NCBI GenBank assembly: GCA_947449835.1
Contig: CANFSZ010000001.1
Span: forward strand, 54,140 to 118,139
Origin: Opitutia bacterium
GTDB lineage: Bacteria; Verrucomicrobiota; Verrucomicrobiia; Opitutales; Opitutaceae
Direction: 5' to 3'
DNA: 64,000 bases
Shown here: positions 46,106 through 55,149 of the stretch, piece after piece
How positions within the stretch are numbered: position 1 is the stretch's first letter
Layout of the letters: every line of letters begins with the position of its first letter
The notes under the pieces: generated by a model
What the model was told of the DNA's origin: nothing
Seen by the model: only the letters and a program-made list of their open reading frames with translations
The model's database searches: none
Translations under genes and position numbers: made by a program

Positions 46106-46360
46106 ATGCAAAAAATTACCTCCAAAAAGTTAATCACCCTCGCCAGCGCTCTCGCAGTGCTCGCTACCTTCGCTGCTCCGGCCCTCCGCGCCGAAGAGGC
46201 GCCCAAGAAGAAAGAACCCTCCAAGAAGCAGCTCGAAATGTGGGACAAGAACCACGACGGTAAGCTCGACGACGAAGAGATGGCTGCCATGCGCGCCGCC
46301 AAGAAAAAGAAAGACGGCGGCGAAGCTAAAAAAGAAGAGAAGGCTCCAGAAAAGAAGTAA
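46106..46360 (+). CDS. Secreted lysine-rich protein with one EF-hand loop
   Basis: The product has 84 residues: a signal peptide (ITLASALAVLATFAAPALRA), then a mature part of about 55 residues very rich in Lys and Glu. WDKNHDGKLDDEEMAAM contains one canonical 12-residue EF-hand loop (DKNHDGKLDDEE, ligands at 1, 3, 5, 9 and 12). The mature protein probably binds calcium and may interact with acidic polymers. A terminator follows, so it is a single-gene unit. Confidence 0.75.
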   Translation: MQKITSKKLITLASALAVLATFAAPALRAEEAPKKKEPSKKQLEMWDKNHDGKLDDEEMAAMRAAKKKKDGGEAKKEEKAPEKK

Positions 46361-46391
46361 GCGCTTCGCTCACTTTTAATCGTTTGATTTT

Positions 46392-46421
46392 AAAGCCCCG
46401 GCGCGAGTCGGGGCTTTTTCG
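46392..46421 (+). terminator. Rho-independent terminator
   Basis: AAAGCCCCG (46392-46400) pairs with CGGGGCTTT (46409-46417) around an 8-base loop and runs into T residues. It ends the EF-hand gene and lies 20 bases from the end of the convergent nadK. Confidence 0.85.
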
Positions 46422-46441
46422 TGGCCGGTGGCGACGAAGCT

Positions 46442-47281
46442 TTACTTTTTTTCGACGAAGCCGCCGCTCCAATGCAGTTTGGTGCGGACGACAGCGAAGT
46501 GTTCGTAATCGAGGCTCTGGGCTAGGGGAAGTTTGAGCGGGGAAATTGTGATCTCGATAGGAGAATCGGCGCAGGAGATGAGGTTGCGTTGGCCGTCCAT
46601 GGCGACCAACAGCGTGGAATCGACGTTGCGGCTGCGCACGCGGAGGCGAACGTCATCGCGGAAGATGATGGAACGGTTACTGAGCGTGTGCGGACAGATG
46701 GGCGTCATGGCGATCACGCCGGCATCGGGCATGATGAGCGGGCCGCCGGCGGAGAGGTTGTAGGCGGTGGAGCCGGTGGGCGTAGAAAAAATCAGACCGT
46801 CGCAGGTGTATTCGGTGACGAGTTGGTCGTTGGCGTAGACTTCGAGGCGAGCGAGGCGCGAGTTGAATGGGTCTTTGATGAGGACGTCGTTGAGCGCGAT
46901 GTCGTGGTGATTTTTTCCGGTGGTGCAGGAAAGCAGCGAGCGGTGGGCGATTTTGAATTGGCCGCGCAGGAGTGAGGTAAATTGGGTGCGGGCTTCTTCA
47001 GCGGAAAAGGTGGTGAGAAAACCGAGGCTCCCTCGGTTGATACCGATGATGGGGACTTGGGCGCGGGCGGCTTCGTGGGCGACGCCGAGAAGGGTGCCAT
47101 CGCCACCGATTACGCAGCAAGCATCGTAGCCTTTGAGCCAGCCGCGCGGGATGGCGCGGCGCGCGGTTTGTTGGGTGGCGAGGCCAGCGGCTTTGGCGAG
47201 GGCGATGAGTTCGCGCGCGAGCTCGGGAGCGCCGGATTTATCGGCGTTGGTGACGAAGGCGAGCGAGCGGAGGGCTTTCAT
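46442..47281 (-). CDS. nadK: NAD kinase
   Basis: The enzyme phosphorylates NAD to NADP. It has 279 residues with the family motif GGDGTLLGVAHEA, then NRGSLGFLT, NDVLI and the second motif TYRC-like stretch CDGLIFSTPTGSTAYNLSAGGP. Length matches bacterial NadK. It is followed on the same strand by tlyA upstream (its neighbour by 47 bases), a pairing common in bacterial genomes. Confidence 0.94.
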   Translation of the reverse strand: MKALRSLAFVTNADKSGAPELARELIALAKAAGLATQQTARRAIPRGWLKGYDACCVIGGDGTLLGVAHEAARAQVPIIGINRGSLGFLTTFSAEEARTQFTSLLRGQFKIAHRSLLSCTTGKNHHDIALNDVLIKDPFNSRLARLEVYANDQLVTEYTCDGLIFSTPTGSTAYNLSAGGPLIMPDAGVIAMTPICPHTLSNRSIIFRDDVRLRVRSRNVDSTLLVAMDGQRNLISCADSPIEITISPLKLPLAQSLDYEHFAVVRTKLHWSGGFVEKK

Positions 47282-47328
47282 GCGCAGAATTGAAGCTTAC
47301 ACGACGATGAAGCCGGGGCGAAACTTTT

Positions 47329-48087
47329 TTACGTAGTGCGGCGGAGACCGAGGAGGAACTCGCGGTTGCCATCGGTACCCGTGATGGGGGAATCGATGGT
47401 GCCGAGCAGCGTGGCGCCGCGCAGCAGGCCGAGGGCGAACGCGCGGATATCGTCGAGGACGGCTTGCTGCACCGCGGGGTCTCGAATGATGCCGCGGCCT
47501 TTGTCGACTTCGGCTTTGCCGGCTTCGAATTGAGGTTTCACGAGAGCGACCAGCACGCCGCCGGGGCGCACAAACGGCCAGATGGCCGGGAGTACAACTT
47601 TGAGGGATATGAAGGAGAGATCGGTGACGACGGCGTCGAACTCATCACGCGGGAGATCGCCGACGGTGAGATGACGGGCATTGATTTTCTCGAAATTGGT
47701 GACGCGCGGATCAGCGAGGAGTTTGGCGTGCAATTGGGCGCGGCCGACATCGACGCAGATGACATCCGCGGCGCCGGCTTGCAGGGCGCAATCGGTGAAG
47801 CCGCCAGTGGAGGCGCCGACGTCAAGGACGTGCGCGCCGGTGAGATCGAGGGCGAACGCGGCGAGGGCGGCGGAAAGTTTTTCGCCGCCGCGGCTGACGA
47901 AGCGCGGGGGTTGCTCCACGGTGAGTTCGCAATCGGCGGGGAAATCGCGGCCGGGTTTGTCGAGACGCTCGGTGCCGCTACGGACGCGGCCGGCCATGAC
48001 GAGGGCTTTGGCTTGAGCGCGGGACGCGGCGAGACCGCGCGCAACGAGAAGTTCGTCGAGGCGGATTTTTTTAGACGGAGCGGACAT
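47329..48087 (-). CDS. tlyA: TlyA family rRNA 2'-O-methyltransferase
   Basis: The product has 252 residues from ATG 48087 ([15 protein letters not shown]). An S4 RNA-binding domain covers about residues 7-65, and an FtsJ-like methyltransferase domain follows with [18 protein letters not shown] (SAM motif), [14 protein letters not shown] and [10 protein letters not shown]. TlyA proteins methylate cytidines in 16S and 23S rRNA; some are called hemolysins for historical reasons. The open frame extends to 48171 but only from this ATG does it match the family. nadK follows. Confidence 0.92.
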   Translation of the reverse strand: MSAPSKKIRLDELLVARGLAASRAQAKALVMAGRVRSGTERLDKPGRDFPADCELTVEQPPRFVSRGGEKLSAALAAFALDLTGAHVLDVGASTGGFTDCALQAGAADVICVDVGRAQLHAKLLADPRVTNFEKINARHLTVGDLPRDEFDAVVTDLSFISLKVVLPAIWPFVRPGGVLVALVKPQFEAGKAEVDKGRGIIRDPAVQQAVLDDIRAFALGLLRGATLLGTIDSPITGTDGNREFLLGLRRTT

Positions 48088-48095
48088 GCGGGGGC

Positions 48096-48746
48096 TCAGG
48101 CTCCGATGGCGGAGAGAAAGGCGCGAGCGAGAATCGTATGTCCGGTGGCGTTGGGGTGAATGCGGTCCCAAGCGAGAGACATCGGATGCGTGTGAACGAG
48201 GACGGCGTCGAAAGCGGCTTGGGTGTCGACGCAGCGGGCGTCGTGGCGGGCGGCGATTTTTTTAACGATCGCGCCGTATTCGTCCATGCGGCGGCGCATG
48301 GGGTCGTCGCGGTTGGGCTCGATGAAGTAGGGCGTCATCAGGATGAGGCCGCGGACTTTGGGGCGAGTTTGGCGGACTAGACGGGCGAGAGTGCGTTCAT
48401 AGAGATCGGGCGGGACGTGGGCTTCGGGGACGAGTGGTTGGTCGAATTGGCGCCAGACGTCGTTGATGCCAATCATGACGGAGAGCCAGTCAGGTTTGGT
48501 AGCGACAACGTCGTTGTCCCAGCGGTCCGCGAGGTCGCGTACGGTGTGCCCGGAAACGCCGCGGTTGATGACGCGGATGGCGCTCGCGGGATGGACCGCG
48601 CCGAAATGGCTGGCGAGGTGCTCGACGTAGCCACGCCCAAGGCCGGTGTTGAGATTCCAAGGCGTGGGGTTGCCGGTGGGATCGCGGCCGCAGTCGGTGA
48701 TGGAGTCACCGATAAAAAGAAGAGTGGAACGGTCGGGGATCAGCAT
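48096..48746 (-). CDS. Cytoplasmic SGNH/GDSL hydrolase
   Basis: The product has 216 residues from ATG 48746 ([18 protein letters not shown]). It has block I GDSITD, block [11 protein letters not shown], block III GINDVW and the catalytic Asp-His in [10 protein letters not shown]. No signal peptide. This is the pattern of the rhamnogalacturonan acetylesterase-like and TAP-like SGNH group, so it may remove acetyl groups from carbohydrates, but the substrate is unknown. It is 5 bases downstream of the mutM homologue. Confidence 0.85.
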   Translation of the reverse strand: MLIPDRSTLLFIGDSITDCGRDPTGNPTPWNLNTGLGRGYVEHLASHFGAVHPASAIRVINRGVSGHTVRDLADRWDNDVVATKPDWLSVMIGINDVWRQFDQPLVPEAHVPPDLYERTLARLVRQTRPKVRGLILMTPYFIEPNRDDPMRRRMDEYGAIVKKIAARHDARCVDTQAAFDAVLVHTHPMSLAWDRIHPNATGHTILARAFLSAIGA

Positions 48747-48751
48747 AGGAA

Positions 48752-49612
48752 TCAGGCGTGAAGTTTTTGGCGGGCAGGGGACCAGCAGGTGGTGCGACCG
48801 CCGATCTCGGCGCGGGCTAGCGGTTTTTGGGTTTTGGGACAGTGACCGCCTTTTTCCCAGCGGTGGTTGAAGAGCCAGGTGTCGGGGATCGCGATGTTGA
48901 GATCGGGCGGAAGTTCGTCGCCGCGACCGGCGATAGTGTTGAGAGCGAGGCGGGCGACGGCGCGGCATTCGCGCCAGAGTTTTTTTACCTCAGTGGGGCG
49001 GAGGGTGCCGGCGGGTTGCGCGGGGTGGATGGCGGCGCGCCAGAGGATTTCGTCGGCCATCCAGTTGCCAACGCCGGGGAAGCGTTCCTGCATGAGCAAG
49101 ACGGCTTTTATCGGGGCACGGGCGCGACGTTGCAGAAACGCCGCAACGACCTTGGCGCTGAAGGCGGTGGAAAGTAGCGCCGGGGCGATCTGCGTCCACC
49201 AGGTTGGGGCGGTGGCACCGAGGTGAAATTGGATGCGGCCGAACATGCGGGGATCGGAAAAAACCAGAGCGTGCGCGGCGGTGTAGAGAATGAGGTGATC
49301 GTGTTTGCGCGGCGTATGCGTGGGGGCGAAGACGCTCAGCTCGCCGGTCATGCCAAGGTGGATACCGAGCCAGGCGTCGATGGCTGGAGCGGTCTTGGTG
49401 GCGGGGCGTTGGAAACGAAAAAGAATTTGTTTCGCGGCAGCGGCGGAGGTACTGTAATCAGCTTGAGTGAGCGCGGCGCGAAGGGAGGTGGCGGGCGCGG
49501 TGCGGAAAAGTTTTTTGGCGTCGTGGGTGTGGACGCGGAGAATCAGCGGGGAGCGCAGCGCGGCTTGGTGCCAGCGTTTGCGGAAAAATTCGGCTTCAGC
49601 GAGTTCGGGCAT
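48752..49612 (-). CDS. mutM: Fpg/Nei family DNA glycosylase (MutM homologue)
   Basis: The enzyme removes oxidised bases such as 8-oxoguanine and nicks the strand. It has 286 residues starting MPELAEAEFFRKRW, with the catalytic Pro and Glu next to the initiator Met; LGIHLGMTGELSVF follows near residue 115 and the helix-two-turn-helix region has FPGVGNWMADEILWRA. The C-terminal zinc finger is altered: GGHCPKTQ and GRTTCWSPARQ each keep only one of the two Cys of the usual C-x2-C pairs. Base specificity (Fpg or Nei) is not certain. Confidence 0.85.
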   Translation of the reverse strand: MPELAEAEFFRKRWHQAALRSPLILRVHTHDAKKLFRTAPATSLRAALTQADYSTSAAAAKQILFRFQRPATKTAPAIDAWLGIHLGMTGELSVFAPTHTPRKHDHLILYTAAHALVFSDPRMFGRIQFHLGATAPTWWTQIAPALLSTAFSAKVVAAFLQRRARAPIKAVLLMQERFPGVGNWMADEILWRAAIHPAQPAGTLRPTEVKKLWRECRAVARLALNTIAGRGDELPPDLNIAIPDTWLFNHRWEKGGHCPKTQKPLARAEIGGRTTCWSPARQKLHA

Positions 49613-49679
49613 CGGGAGCTGCAGGACGAAAGGGTGACGACGAACGAGGTGAACTTTGGAGGAATTTTACGCTGCAAAA

Positions 49680-50210
49680 TTAACTGAGCGTGGCGACGAA
49701 AGCGGCGAGGTCGGCGTGGATTTCGACGCCGGGGAGCGCGTGTTGACGCCAGGTTTCCGCTGTGTGTTCGCCGGTGCAAATCGCGATCGAACGGATACCG
49801 GCGTTGAGGCCGGCTTGGGCGTCGCTCGAGCGATCGCCGATCATGGCGCAGTGGGCGGGATCGAGGTGGTGCGCCGCGATCATTTCCTGAATGAAGCGTG
49901 GAGAAGGTTTGCGGTAGAGCGAAGGTTGGTCGGGCGCTTCGGGGGCGATGCAAAGCTCGGTGAAGAGCGGAGAGGCGAGGGCGAGCAGCGTCTCCATGCG
50001 GGCGTTGACTAGGAGGACGTCGTCGAGCGTGTAAAGACCGCGCCCGATGCCGGACTGATTGGTGAAAAGAAACAGTTTGTAGCCCAGTTGGCGGGCGCGC
50101 TGGAGCGCGGCGCGGACACCGGGAATGAGTTCCACGCCGGCGGGGTCAGCGAGGTAGTGTTTGTCGACGATGATCGTGCCGTCGCGGTCGAGAAAAAGGG
50201 CTTTGGACAT
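49680..50210 (-). CDS. gmhB: D-glycero-D-manno-heptose 1,7-bisphosphate 7-phosphatase (GmhB-like)
   Basis: This HAD phosphatase has 176 residues. Motif I is FLDRDGTIIVDKHYL, followed by FTNQSGIGRGLYT, YRKPSPRFIQEM and the acidic motif GDRSSDAQAGLNAG. It belongs to the HisB-N/GmhB group. The zinc-binding Cys loop of E. coli GmhB, before CRKP, is replaced by a shorter CIAPEAPDQPSLYRKP without the Cys cluster. The rfaE1 kinase gene directly upstream supports the heptose role over histidinol phosphatase. Confidence 0.85.
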   Translation of the reverse strand: MSKALFLDRDGTIIVDKHYLADPAGVELIPGVRAALQRARQLGYKLFLFTNQSGIGRGLYTLDDVLLVNARMETLLALASPLFTELCIAPEAPDQPSLYRKPSPRFIQEMIAAHHLDPAHCAMIGDRSSDAQAGLNAGIRSIAICTGEHTAETWRQHALPGVEIHADLAAFVATLS

Positions 50211-50225
50211 GAGGCGCGGTGGCGA

Positions 50226-51200
50226 TCAGTGGCCGCGGACGTAGGCTTTGAGCTCGGCGGGGGTGACCGTGGCAGTGCCGAGTTTGCCGACGACGACACC
50301 AGCGGCAGCGTTGGCGAAGTGGGCGGCGGTTTCGAGTTTAGCGCCGGCGGCGAGCGCGAGGACGAGGGCCGCGAGGGCGGTGTCACCCGCGCCGGAGACG
50401 TCGTAGACTTCGCGGGCGGCGGTGGGGATCGTTTTGAGAATTTTGCCGCCAGTGCTCAGTAACATGCCGTCTTCACCGAGAGTGATGACGAGATGTTTGG
50501 TGGCAAATTTCTCGTGGAGTCGGGCGCAGACGGCGGCGGCGGGAAAGGGCTCGTGCGGCGCAGGGTGCATGCCGGCCAACTCGAGGGCTTCGCGTTTGTT
50601 GGGCGTAATGAGATCGAGTCCGTGAAACGCGAGCGCGTGGCGGGGTTTGGGGTCGAGGGCGATGAATTTGCCGGCGCCGCGAGCGAGACTTGTAATCCGG
50701 GCGACAAGGGCGTCCGAGAGGATGCCTTTGGCGTAGTCTGAGAAAATGACGGCATCGTGGCGGTCTATGGCGGTGCGAAGGAGTTTTTCGGCTTCGTCGG
50801 CAGTGACCTCGTAGGCGGAGGGCGGGGCCTCGCGATCGAGGCGGCAGAGTTGTTGGCGTTGGACGACGACGCGTGTTTTGACGATCGTCTGGGCCTTGCC
50901 GGGGGTGGAGAGGGTGGCGATTTTTTTCTCAGCGAGCGTGGCCTTGAGGGCTCGACCGGCTTCGTCGTCGCCGAAGTAGCCGACGACGGTAGATTGGGCG
51001 CCGAGGGAAGCGAGGTTGAGCGCGACGTTGGCGGCGCCGCCGGCGGTGGCGGTTTCACGTTGGATGTCCACGACGGGGACGGGAGCCTCGGGAGAAATGC
51101 GGGTGGCGTCGCCCCAGAAATAGCGGTCGAGCATGACATCGCCGATGACGAGGATGCGAAGGGCGGAGATTTTTTTAAGCAGCGAGGGGAGGTTTTTCAT
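50226..51200 (-). CDS. rfaE1: D-glycero-beta-D-manno-heptose-7-phosphate kinase
   Basis: The product has 324 residues and is a PfkB-family sugar kinase. The start LRILVIGDVMLDRYFWGD and the segment TRISPEAPVPVVDI with GGAANVALNLASLG are typical of the kinase half of HldE/RfaE. The anion hole and catalytic Asp are in YDVSGAGDTALAAL. The adenylyltransferase half of HldE is absent, so RfaE2 must be encoded elsewhere. With gmhB, 15 bases downstream, it supplies ADP-heptose for lipopolysaccharide core synthesis. Confidence 0.92.
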   Translation of the reverse strand: MKNLPSLLKKISALRILVIGDVMLDRYFWGDATRISPEAPVPVVDIQRETATAGGAANVALNLASLGAQSTVVGYFGDDEAGRALKATLAEKKIATLSTPGKAQTIVKTRVVVQRQQLCRLDREAPPSAYEVTADEAEKLLRTAIDRHDAVIFSDYAKGILSDALVARITSLARGAGKFIALDPKPRHALAFHGLDLITPNKREALELAGMHPAPHEPFPAAAVCARLHEKFATKHLVITLGEDGMLLSTGGKILKTIPTAAREVYDVSGAGDTALAALVLALAAGAKLETAAHFANAAAGVVVGKLGTATVTPAELKAYVRGH

Positions 51201-51212
51201 CGGAGCAGGCGA

Positions 51213-52439
51213 TCAGCGGAGTTCCCAAGTGTAGGGGGATTTGGAAAGGAGGTTATGGCCGGTCGCGGTGACTTGGACAACGTCTTCAATGCGGCAGGCG
51301 CCGAGGCCGGGATAATACAAGCCCGGTTCGATCGTGACGACGGTGCCGCGGCGCAGAATGTGGTCGTAGCGTGAGCTCACACCAGGGGATTCGTGGACGG
51401 CGAGGCCGAGTCCGTGGCCGGTGCCGTGGAAGAAACCGGAAGAGCCTTGGGGCGTGTGGCGCGTTTCGTAGCGACGAGCGGCGAAGGTCGCGACGACGGC
51501 TTCGTGGACCGCGCGACCGGTGACGCCGGCCCGGACGGTTTTAAGCGCGGCAAGTTGCGCGGCGCGGACGGCGGCGACGAGGGCGCGTTGCGCATCGGAG
51601 GCATGGCCGCGGAGGAACGTGCGCGTCATGTCGCCGTGGTAGCCGCTGGCAGAGACGCGCGGGAAGACATCAACGATGATTAATTCGTGCGGCCGGAGCG
51701 GGCCGGAGCCGCGCTCGTGCGGATCGCAGGCTTGGTCACCGCCGGCGGCGATGGTGTTGGCGGAAACGGCGCCCGCGGCGAGGCAGGCGGACTCGATGGC
51801 GAATTTCAGCCGTTCACTCGTGAGCGGTTTGCCTTGGTAAATGAGGGCGCGGCCGCGGATCTTGCTGGCGCGGAGCACGGTCGCGGCGGCGGCGATGCCC
51901 AAGGCGCTGCAACGGTTACCCTCGCGCAGCGCGGCGATCTCGACGGGGGTTTTGATTTCGCGGGCGGGAAAGAGCGGGCCGTTGGCCACGGTGAGATCGA
52001 GGCCGAGCTCGAAAAGTTTTTCGTAAACGCCGGCCGGAAAATCTTCGGGAACGGTGAACGAAAGTTGGCGCAGCTCGCGGGCGAGGATGAAGATGACCTC
52101 GGCGGCGCCGGGCTTGCGTTGGGGCCAGATCTCGCGGGCCTTGGCGAGGTAGGTCTCGAGCGGAAGAACGCGATCAAAGGCGGAGTCGCGGCGCACGCGG
52201 CCAAACTCCAACGCGCTGACGACGGCATATTTTTTACCGTGCGCGGCGAGGGCCACAAATGGATCAGGCACGGAGACGCGGCCGAAGTAGAGCGCATCTG
52301 CGCTACGCTCTGTGTCGGCGTAGAGCAAGGGCGGCGGGGCGGGCGGGAGCGGCGAAGGAGGCACGGCGAGAGAGGAGTTGAATAACGGTTCGGGCACGAT
52401 TAGCCACGGAGCTGATGAAGAACGCAAATCCGGTTTCAT
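51213..52439 (-). CDS. M24 family metallopeptidase (Xaa-Pro peptidase-like)
   Basis: The product has 408 residues with an N-terminal creatinase-like domain and a pita-bread catalytic domain. Metal ligands are in IVDVFPRVSASGYHGDMTRTF (Asp), FHGTGHGLGLAVHESPG (His), VVTIEPGLYYPGLG (Glu) and CRIEDVVQVT (Glu). It resembles Xaa-Pro dipeptidases. The ATG at 52439 overlaps the 5' end of the divergent DUF192 gene; the true start may be a downstream GTG or TTG before LLYADTERSADALYFG, since the first 35 residues are proline-rich and unlike the family. Confidence 0.88.
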   Translation of the reverse strand: MKPDLRSSSAPWLIVPEPLFNSSLAVPPSPLPPAPPPLLYADTERSADALYFGRVSVPDPFVALAAHGKKYAVVSALEFGRVRRDSAFDRVLPLETYLAKAREIWPQRKPGAAEVIFILARELRQLSFTVPEDFPAGVYEKLFELGLDLTVANGPLFPAREIKTPVEIAALREGNRCSALGIAAAATVLRASKIRGRALIYQGKPLTSERLKFAIESACLAAGAVSANTIAAGGDQACDPHERGSGPLRPHELIIVDVFPRVSASGYHGDMTRTFLRGHASDAQRALVAAVRAAQLAALKTVRAGVTGRAVHEAVVATFAARRYETRHTPQGSSGFFHGTGHGLGLAVHESPGVSSRYDHILRRGTVVTIEPGLYYPGLGACRIEDVVQVTATGHNLLSKSPYTWELR

Positions 52440-52963
52440 GCACGTTTAAGGTAGCGGCGGTCGCTTCGGCGCTGCTGTTTTCGGCGTGTGGCCAAGCGGA
52501 ATCGGCTGCCGGAAAATCCCTCGTCGTCCAAGAACCGAAGTCCGTCGCGGACTGGTTTACGATTAACCTCGGCGGAAAAACGCTGCGGATGCAGTTGGCG
52601 GTGCGGCCTAAGGAGCTCGAGCGTGGTTTGATGGAGCGCCGCGATCTCGGAACCGATGACGCCATGGTGTTTGTTTTTGAGCGGCCGCAACCGATGAGTT
52701 TCTGGATGCGCAACACGCCGACGCCGCTTGATATCGCGTATTTTAGCCCGGAGGGGGCGCTGGTGGAATATTACCCCGCGTATCCTTTTGACGAAAAATC
52801 GCTGCCGTCGCGCAGCCAGCGGTTGCAGTTTGTCGTCGAGACCAACCAAGGCTGGTTTCGCGCAAATGGGATCAAGCCCGGTGCGCGTTTAGATTTGAAG
52901 GCACTAGGCGCGGCGCTGACTGCGCGGGGTTTTGATCCGCGGAAATTCGGGATCGAGTTCTAA
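52415..52963 (+). CDS. DUF192 family lipoprotein
   Basis: The product has 182 residues. It has a lipoprotein signal (VASALLFSAC), and the start at 52415 has a good GGAG ribosome-binding site. The DUF192 domain follows: ELERGLMERRDLGTDDAMVF, MSFWMRNTPTPLDIAYF and FVVETNQGWFRANGIKPG. These are small beta-barrel proteins of unknown function, usually exported. It is divergent from the M24 gene and converges on the peptide-binding lipoprotein gene eight bases downstream. Confidence 0.9.
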   Translation: MKNANPVSCTFKVAAVASALLFSACGQAESAAGKSLVVQEPKSVADWFTINLGGKTLRMQLAVRPKELERGLMERRDLGTDDAMVFVFERPQPMSFWMRNTPTPLDIAYFSPEGALVEYYPAYPFDEKSLPSRSQRLQFVVETNQGWFRANGIKPGARLDLKALGAALTARGFDPRKFGIEF

Positions 52964-52971
52964 GCCACGCC

Positions 52972-54615
52972 TCAGCGCGACTCGAGCCAGACGTGCTTGT
53001 AGGGGTGATGGTCGAGCACCGTTGAATTCCAGCCGCGCACGGACGGCTGGAGCAGAAACACATGGGTGTAGTGAAAAATGGGAATGATCGGAGCGGCGTC
53101 CAGGAGGATGCGTTCGGCCTGATTAAATAGAGCGTTGCGCATGGTCGCGTCGCTCGTGCGTGCGGCGGCGAAGAGCGCGGCATCGTAGGCGGAGTCGGCC
53201 CAACCCGTGTAGTTGTTGCCGCTGGCGGTGGTAAAGATGGAGAGAAACGAAGTAGGGTCGGCGTAATCGGCGGTCCAGACTGAGCGAAGCATTTGGAAAT
53301 CGCCTGCGCGGCGAGCCGAGAGCGTGCTCTTGAGTTCTTGGTTGGTGAGGCGGACTTCTAGACCTAGTTCGCGGCGCCACATTTCCTGTACGGCTTCGGC
53401 GATGGTGCGGTGGATTTCAGAAGTGTTGAACAACAGGTCGAGCGGAGGAAGTCCGCGGCCACCGGGATAACCAGCTTCGGCCAGCAGCGCGGCGGCGGCG
53501 CCGGGCGCCGGTGCGGGCTGCGCGTCGAGGGGCGACGCGAGCAAAGCGGGCGGGACGAGGCGGGTGGCGGGCAATTGGCCACCGCGGAGAATTTTTTCGA
53601 CGATGGCGGTGCGATCGAGAGCGAGGCTCAGAGCGCGGCGGATGCGTGGATCGGTGAGCGGGGGCCGGTTGACGTTGAGGCGGAAAAAATAAGTACCCAG
53701 CAACGGATTGATGCGGAGAAGTTCGGGCGAGGTCTTGCGGTAGCTGTCGATTTTTCCAGGCGGGACGGTTTCCGTAAGGTGGAGCTGGCCGGCGCGGAAG
53801 GCGCGTTCCTCGGTGTCGATCGATTCGATGGCGTGGAAGTGGATGGCGTTGAGGCGAACCTGGGCGGCGTCCCAATACGTGGGCGATTTTTCAGCGATGA
53901 TGACTTGGCCGGCGCGCCATGCTTTGAGGTTAAACGGTCCGTTGCCGACGAACGAGCCAGGTCGGGCCCAAGGGTTGCCGCGCGCCGTGGCGGAGCCGCT
54001 TTTTTCGATGGCGGGTAAATACACTGGGAAGAAAGCGGTGTGGTTGAGTAAGGCGAGGAAGTGCGGCGCGGGATGCTCGAGCGTGACGACGAAGGTCCTC
54101 GCATCGGGCGCGGATAGGCCGACGGCGGACCACGGTGCGGTGGATTTGTGGAAGGCCTCGGCGCCTTGGATGATATAGAGCAGATTCGCGGAATCGGCGC
54201 CGAGCGCGGGCGTCAACATGCGGCGCCATGAGGCGACGAAATCTTCGGCGGTGACGGGAGCGCCGTTGGACCAACGGGCGTCGGCGCGCAGGCGGAATGT
54301 GTAGGTGCGGCCGTCGGGCGAGTTCGTCCAAGACTGGGCGACGCCCGGCACGGGGTGTAAATCAACGGGGTCTTCGGCGACGAGGCCCTCAAGCAGGGCG
54401 GAGAGGACGTTGTAGTCGGCCGCCTGCGTGGCGAGATGCGGATCTAGGTCGGCGAGGTCGTTGCCGATGCCGCGATGGAGCGTCTGGGTGGTGTTGCCCG
54501 CGACGACCGGAGTTTCGCGGGGCGTGCACGCGGTGAGACCAAAGGCGAGAAACAACAAAACTGAAAAGGTCGGGAAACCGAGAAGCGCGCGGTGGCGCGA
54601 AAAAAAGGCGGACAT
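52972..54615 (-). CDS. Peptide-binding ABC transporter lipoprotein (SBP family 5, OppA-like)
   Basis: The product has 547 residues with a lipoprotein signal (LLFLAFGLTAC). It has the family 5 layout: LHRGIGNDLADLDPHLATQA at the start, RLRADARWSNGAPVTAEDFVASWRRML (read in two parts), GNGPFNLKAW, and INPLLGTYFFRLNVNRPPL, typical of OppA. It would capture oligopeptides, perhaps for murein recycling, and deliver them to an ABC permease. No permease or ATPase genes are adjacent, so the partner is elsewhere. Confidence 0.9.
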   Translation of the reverse strand: MSAFFSRHRALLGFPTFSVLLFLAFGLTACTPRETPVVAGNTTQTLHRGIGNDLADLDPHLATQAADYNVLSALLEGLVAEDPVDLHPVPGVAQSWTNSPDGRTYTFRLRADARWSNGAPVTAEDFVASWRRMLTPALGADSANLLYIIQGAEAFHKSTAPWSAVGLSAPDARTFVVTLEHPAPHFLALLNHTAFFPVYLPAIEKSGSATARGNPWARPGSFVGNGPFNLKAWRAGQVIIAEKSPTYWDAAQVRLNAIHFHAIESIDTEERAFRAGQLHLTETVPPGKIDSYRKTSPELLRINPLLGTYFFRLNVNRPPLTDPRIRRALSLALDRTAIVEKILRGGQLPATRLVPPALLASPLDAQPAPAPGAAAALLAEAGYPGGRGLPPLDLLFNTSEIHRTIAEAVQEMWRRELGLEVRLTNQELKSTLSARRAGDFQMLRSVWTADYADPTSFLSIFTTASGNNYTGWADSAYDAALFAAARTSDATMRNALFNQAERILLDAAPIIPIFHYTHVFLLQPSVRGWNSTVLDHHPYKHVWLESR

Positions 54616-54648
54616 GAGTTGGCGGCGGCGAAACGGCGGATCTGCGTT

Positions 54649-55131
54649 TTACGATTTTTTTTCGATCAGGCACACGGCGTGAGCGGCGATGGCGAGGCCG
54701 CGGCCGAGATCGCCGACTCCTTCGTTTGTGGTGGCTTTAAGGCCGATGCAATCGATGGGAAGTCCGGTGGAGGCGGAGAGGGCCGATTTCATCGCGGCGA
54801 GATGGGGCGCGATTTTGGGTTTCTCGGCGATGAGGGAGGCGTCGATGTTGACGAGGGTGTAATGACGGGCGGCGAGTTCGCCGACGACTCGTCGCAGCAG
54901 GAGTTGCGAGTCGATGTTTTTGAAAGAGGCGTCGGTGTTTGGGAAAAAGTGGCCGATATCGGGAAGGGCCGCGGCGCCTAGGAGTGCGTCGCAAATGGCG
55001 TGGGTGAGGCAGTCGGCATCGCTGTGGCCGTCGAGGCCGTAGTCGGTGGCGAAGCGGACGCCGCCGAGAATGAGCGGGCGGCCGGGGACGAGGCGGTGGA
55101 TGTCGTAGCCGTGGCCGATGCGGAGGTTCAT
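54649..55131 (-). CDS. ispF: 2-C-methyl-D-erythritol 2,4-cyclodiphosphate synthase
   Basis: This MEP-pathway enzyme has 160 residues. It begins RIGHGYDIHRLVPGRPLILGG with the zinc ligands Asp and His of the DIH motif, then GHSDADCLTHAICDALLGAA with the third zinc His. GLKATTNEGVGDLGRGLAI is the C-terminal signature. Length and motifs match IspF exactly. It is 18 bases downstream of ispD on the same strand, a classical pair. Confidence 0.96.
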   Translation of the reverse strand: MNLRIGHGYDIHRLVPGRPLILGGVRFATDYGLDGHSDADCLTHAICDALLGAAALPDIGHFFPNTDASFKNIDSQLLLRRVVGELAARHYTLVNIDASLIAEKPKIAPHLAAMKSALSASTGLPIDCIGLKATTNEGVGDLGRGLAIAAHAVCLIEKKS

Positions 55132-55149
55132 GCAGTAGTGCCGGAAGTA

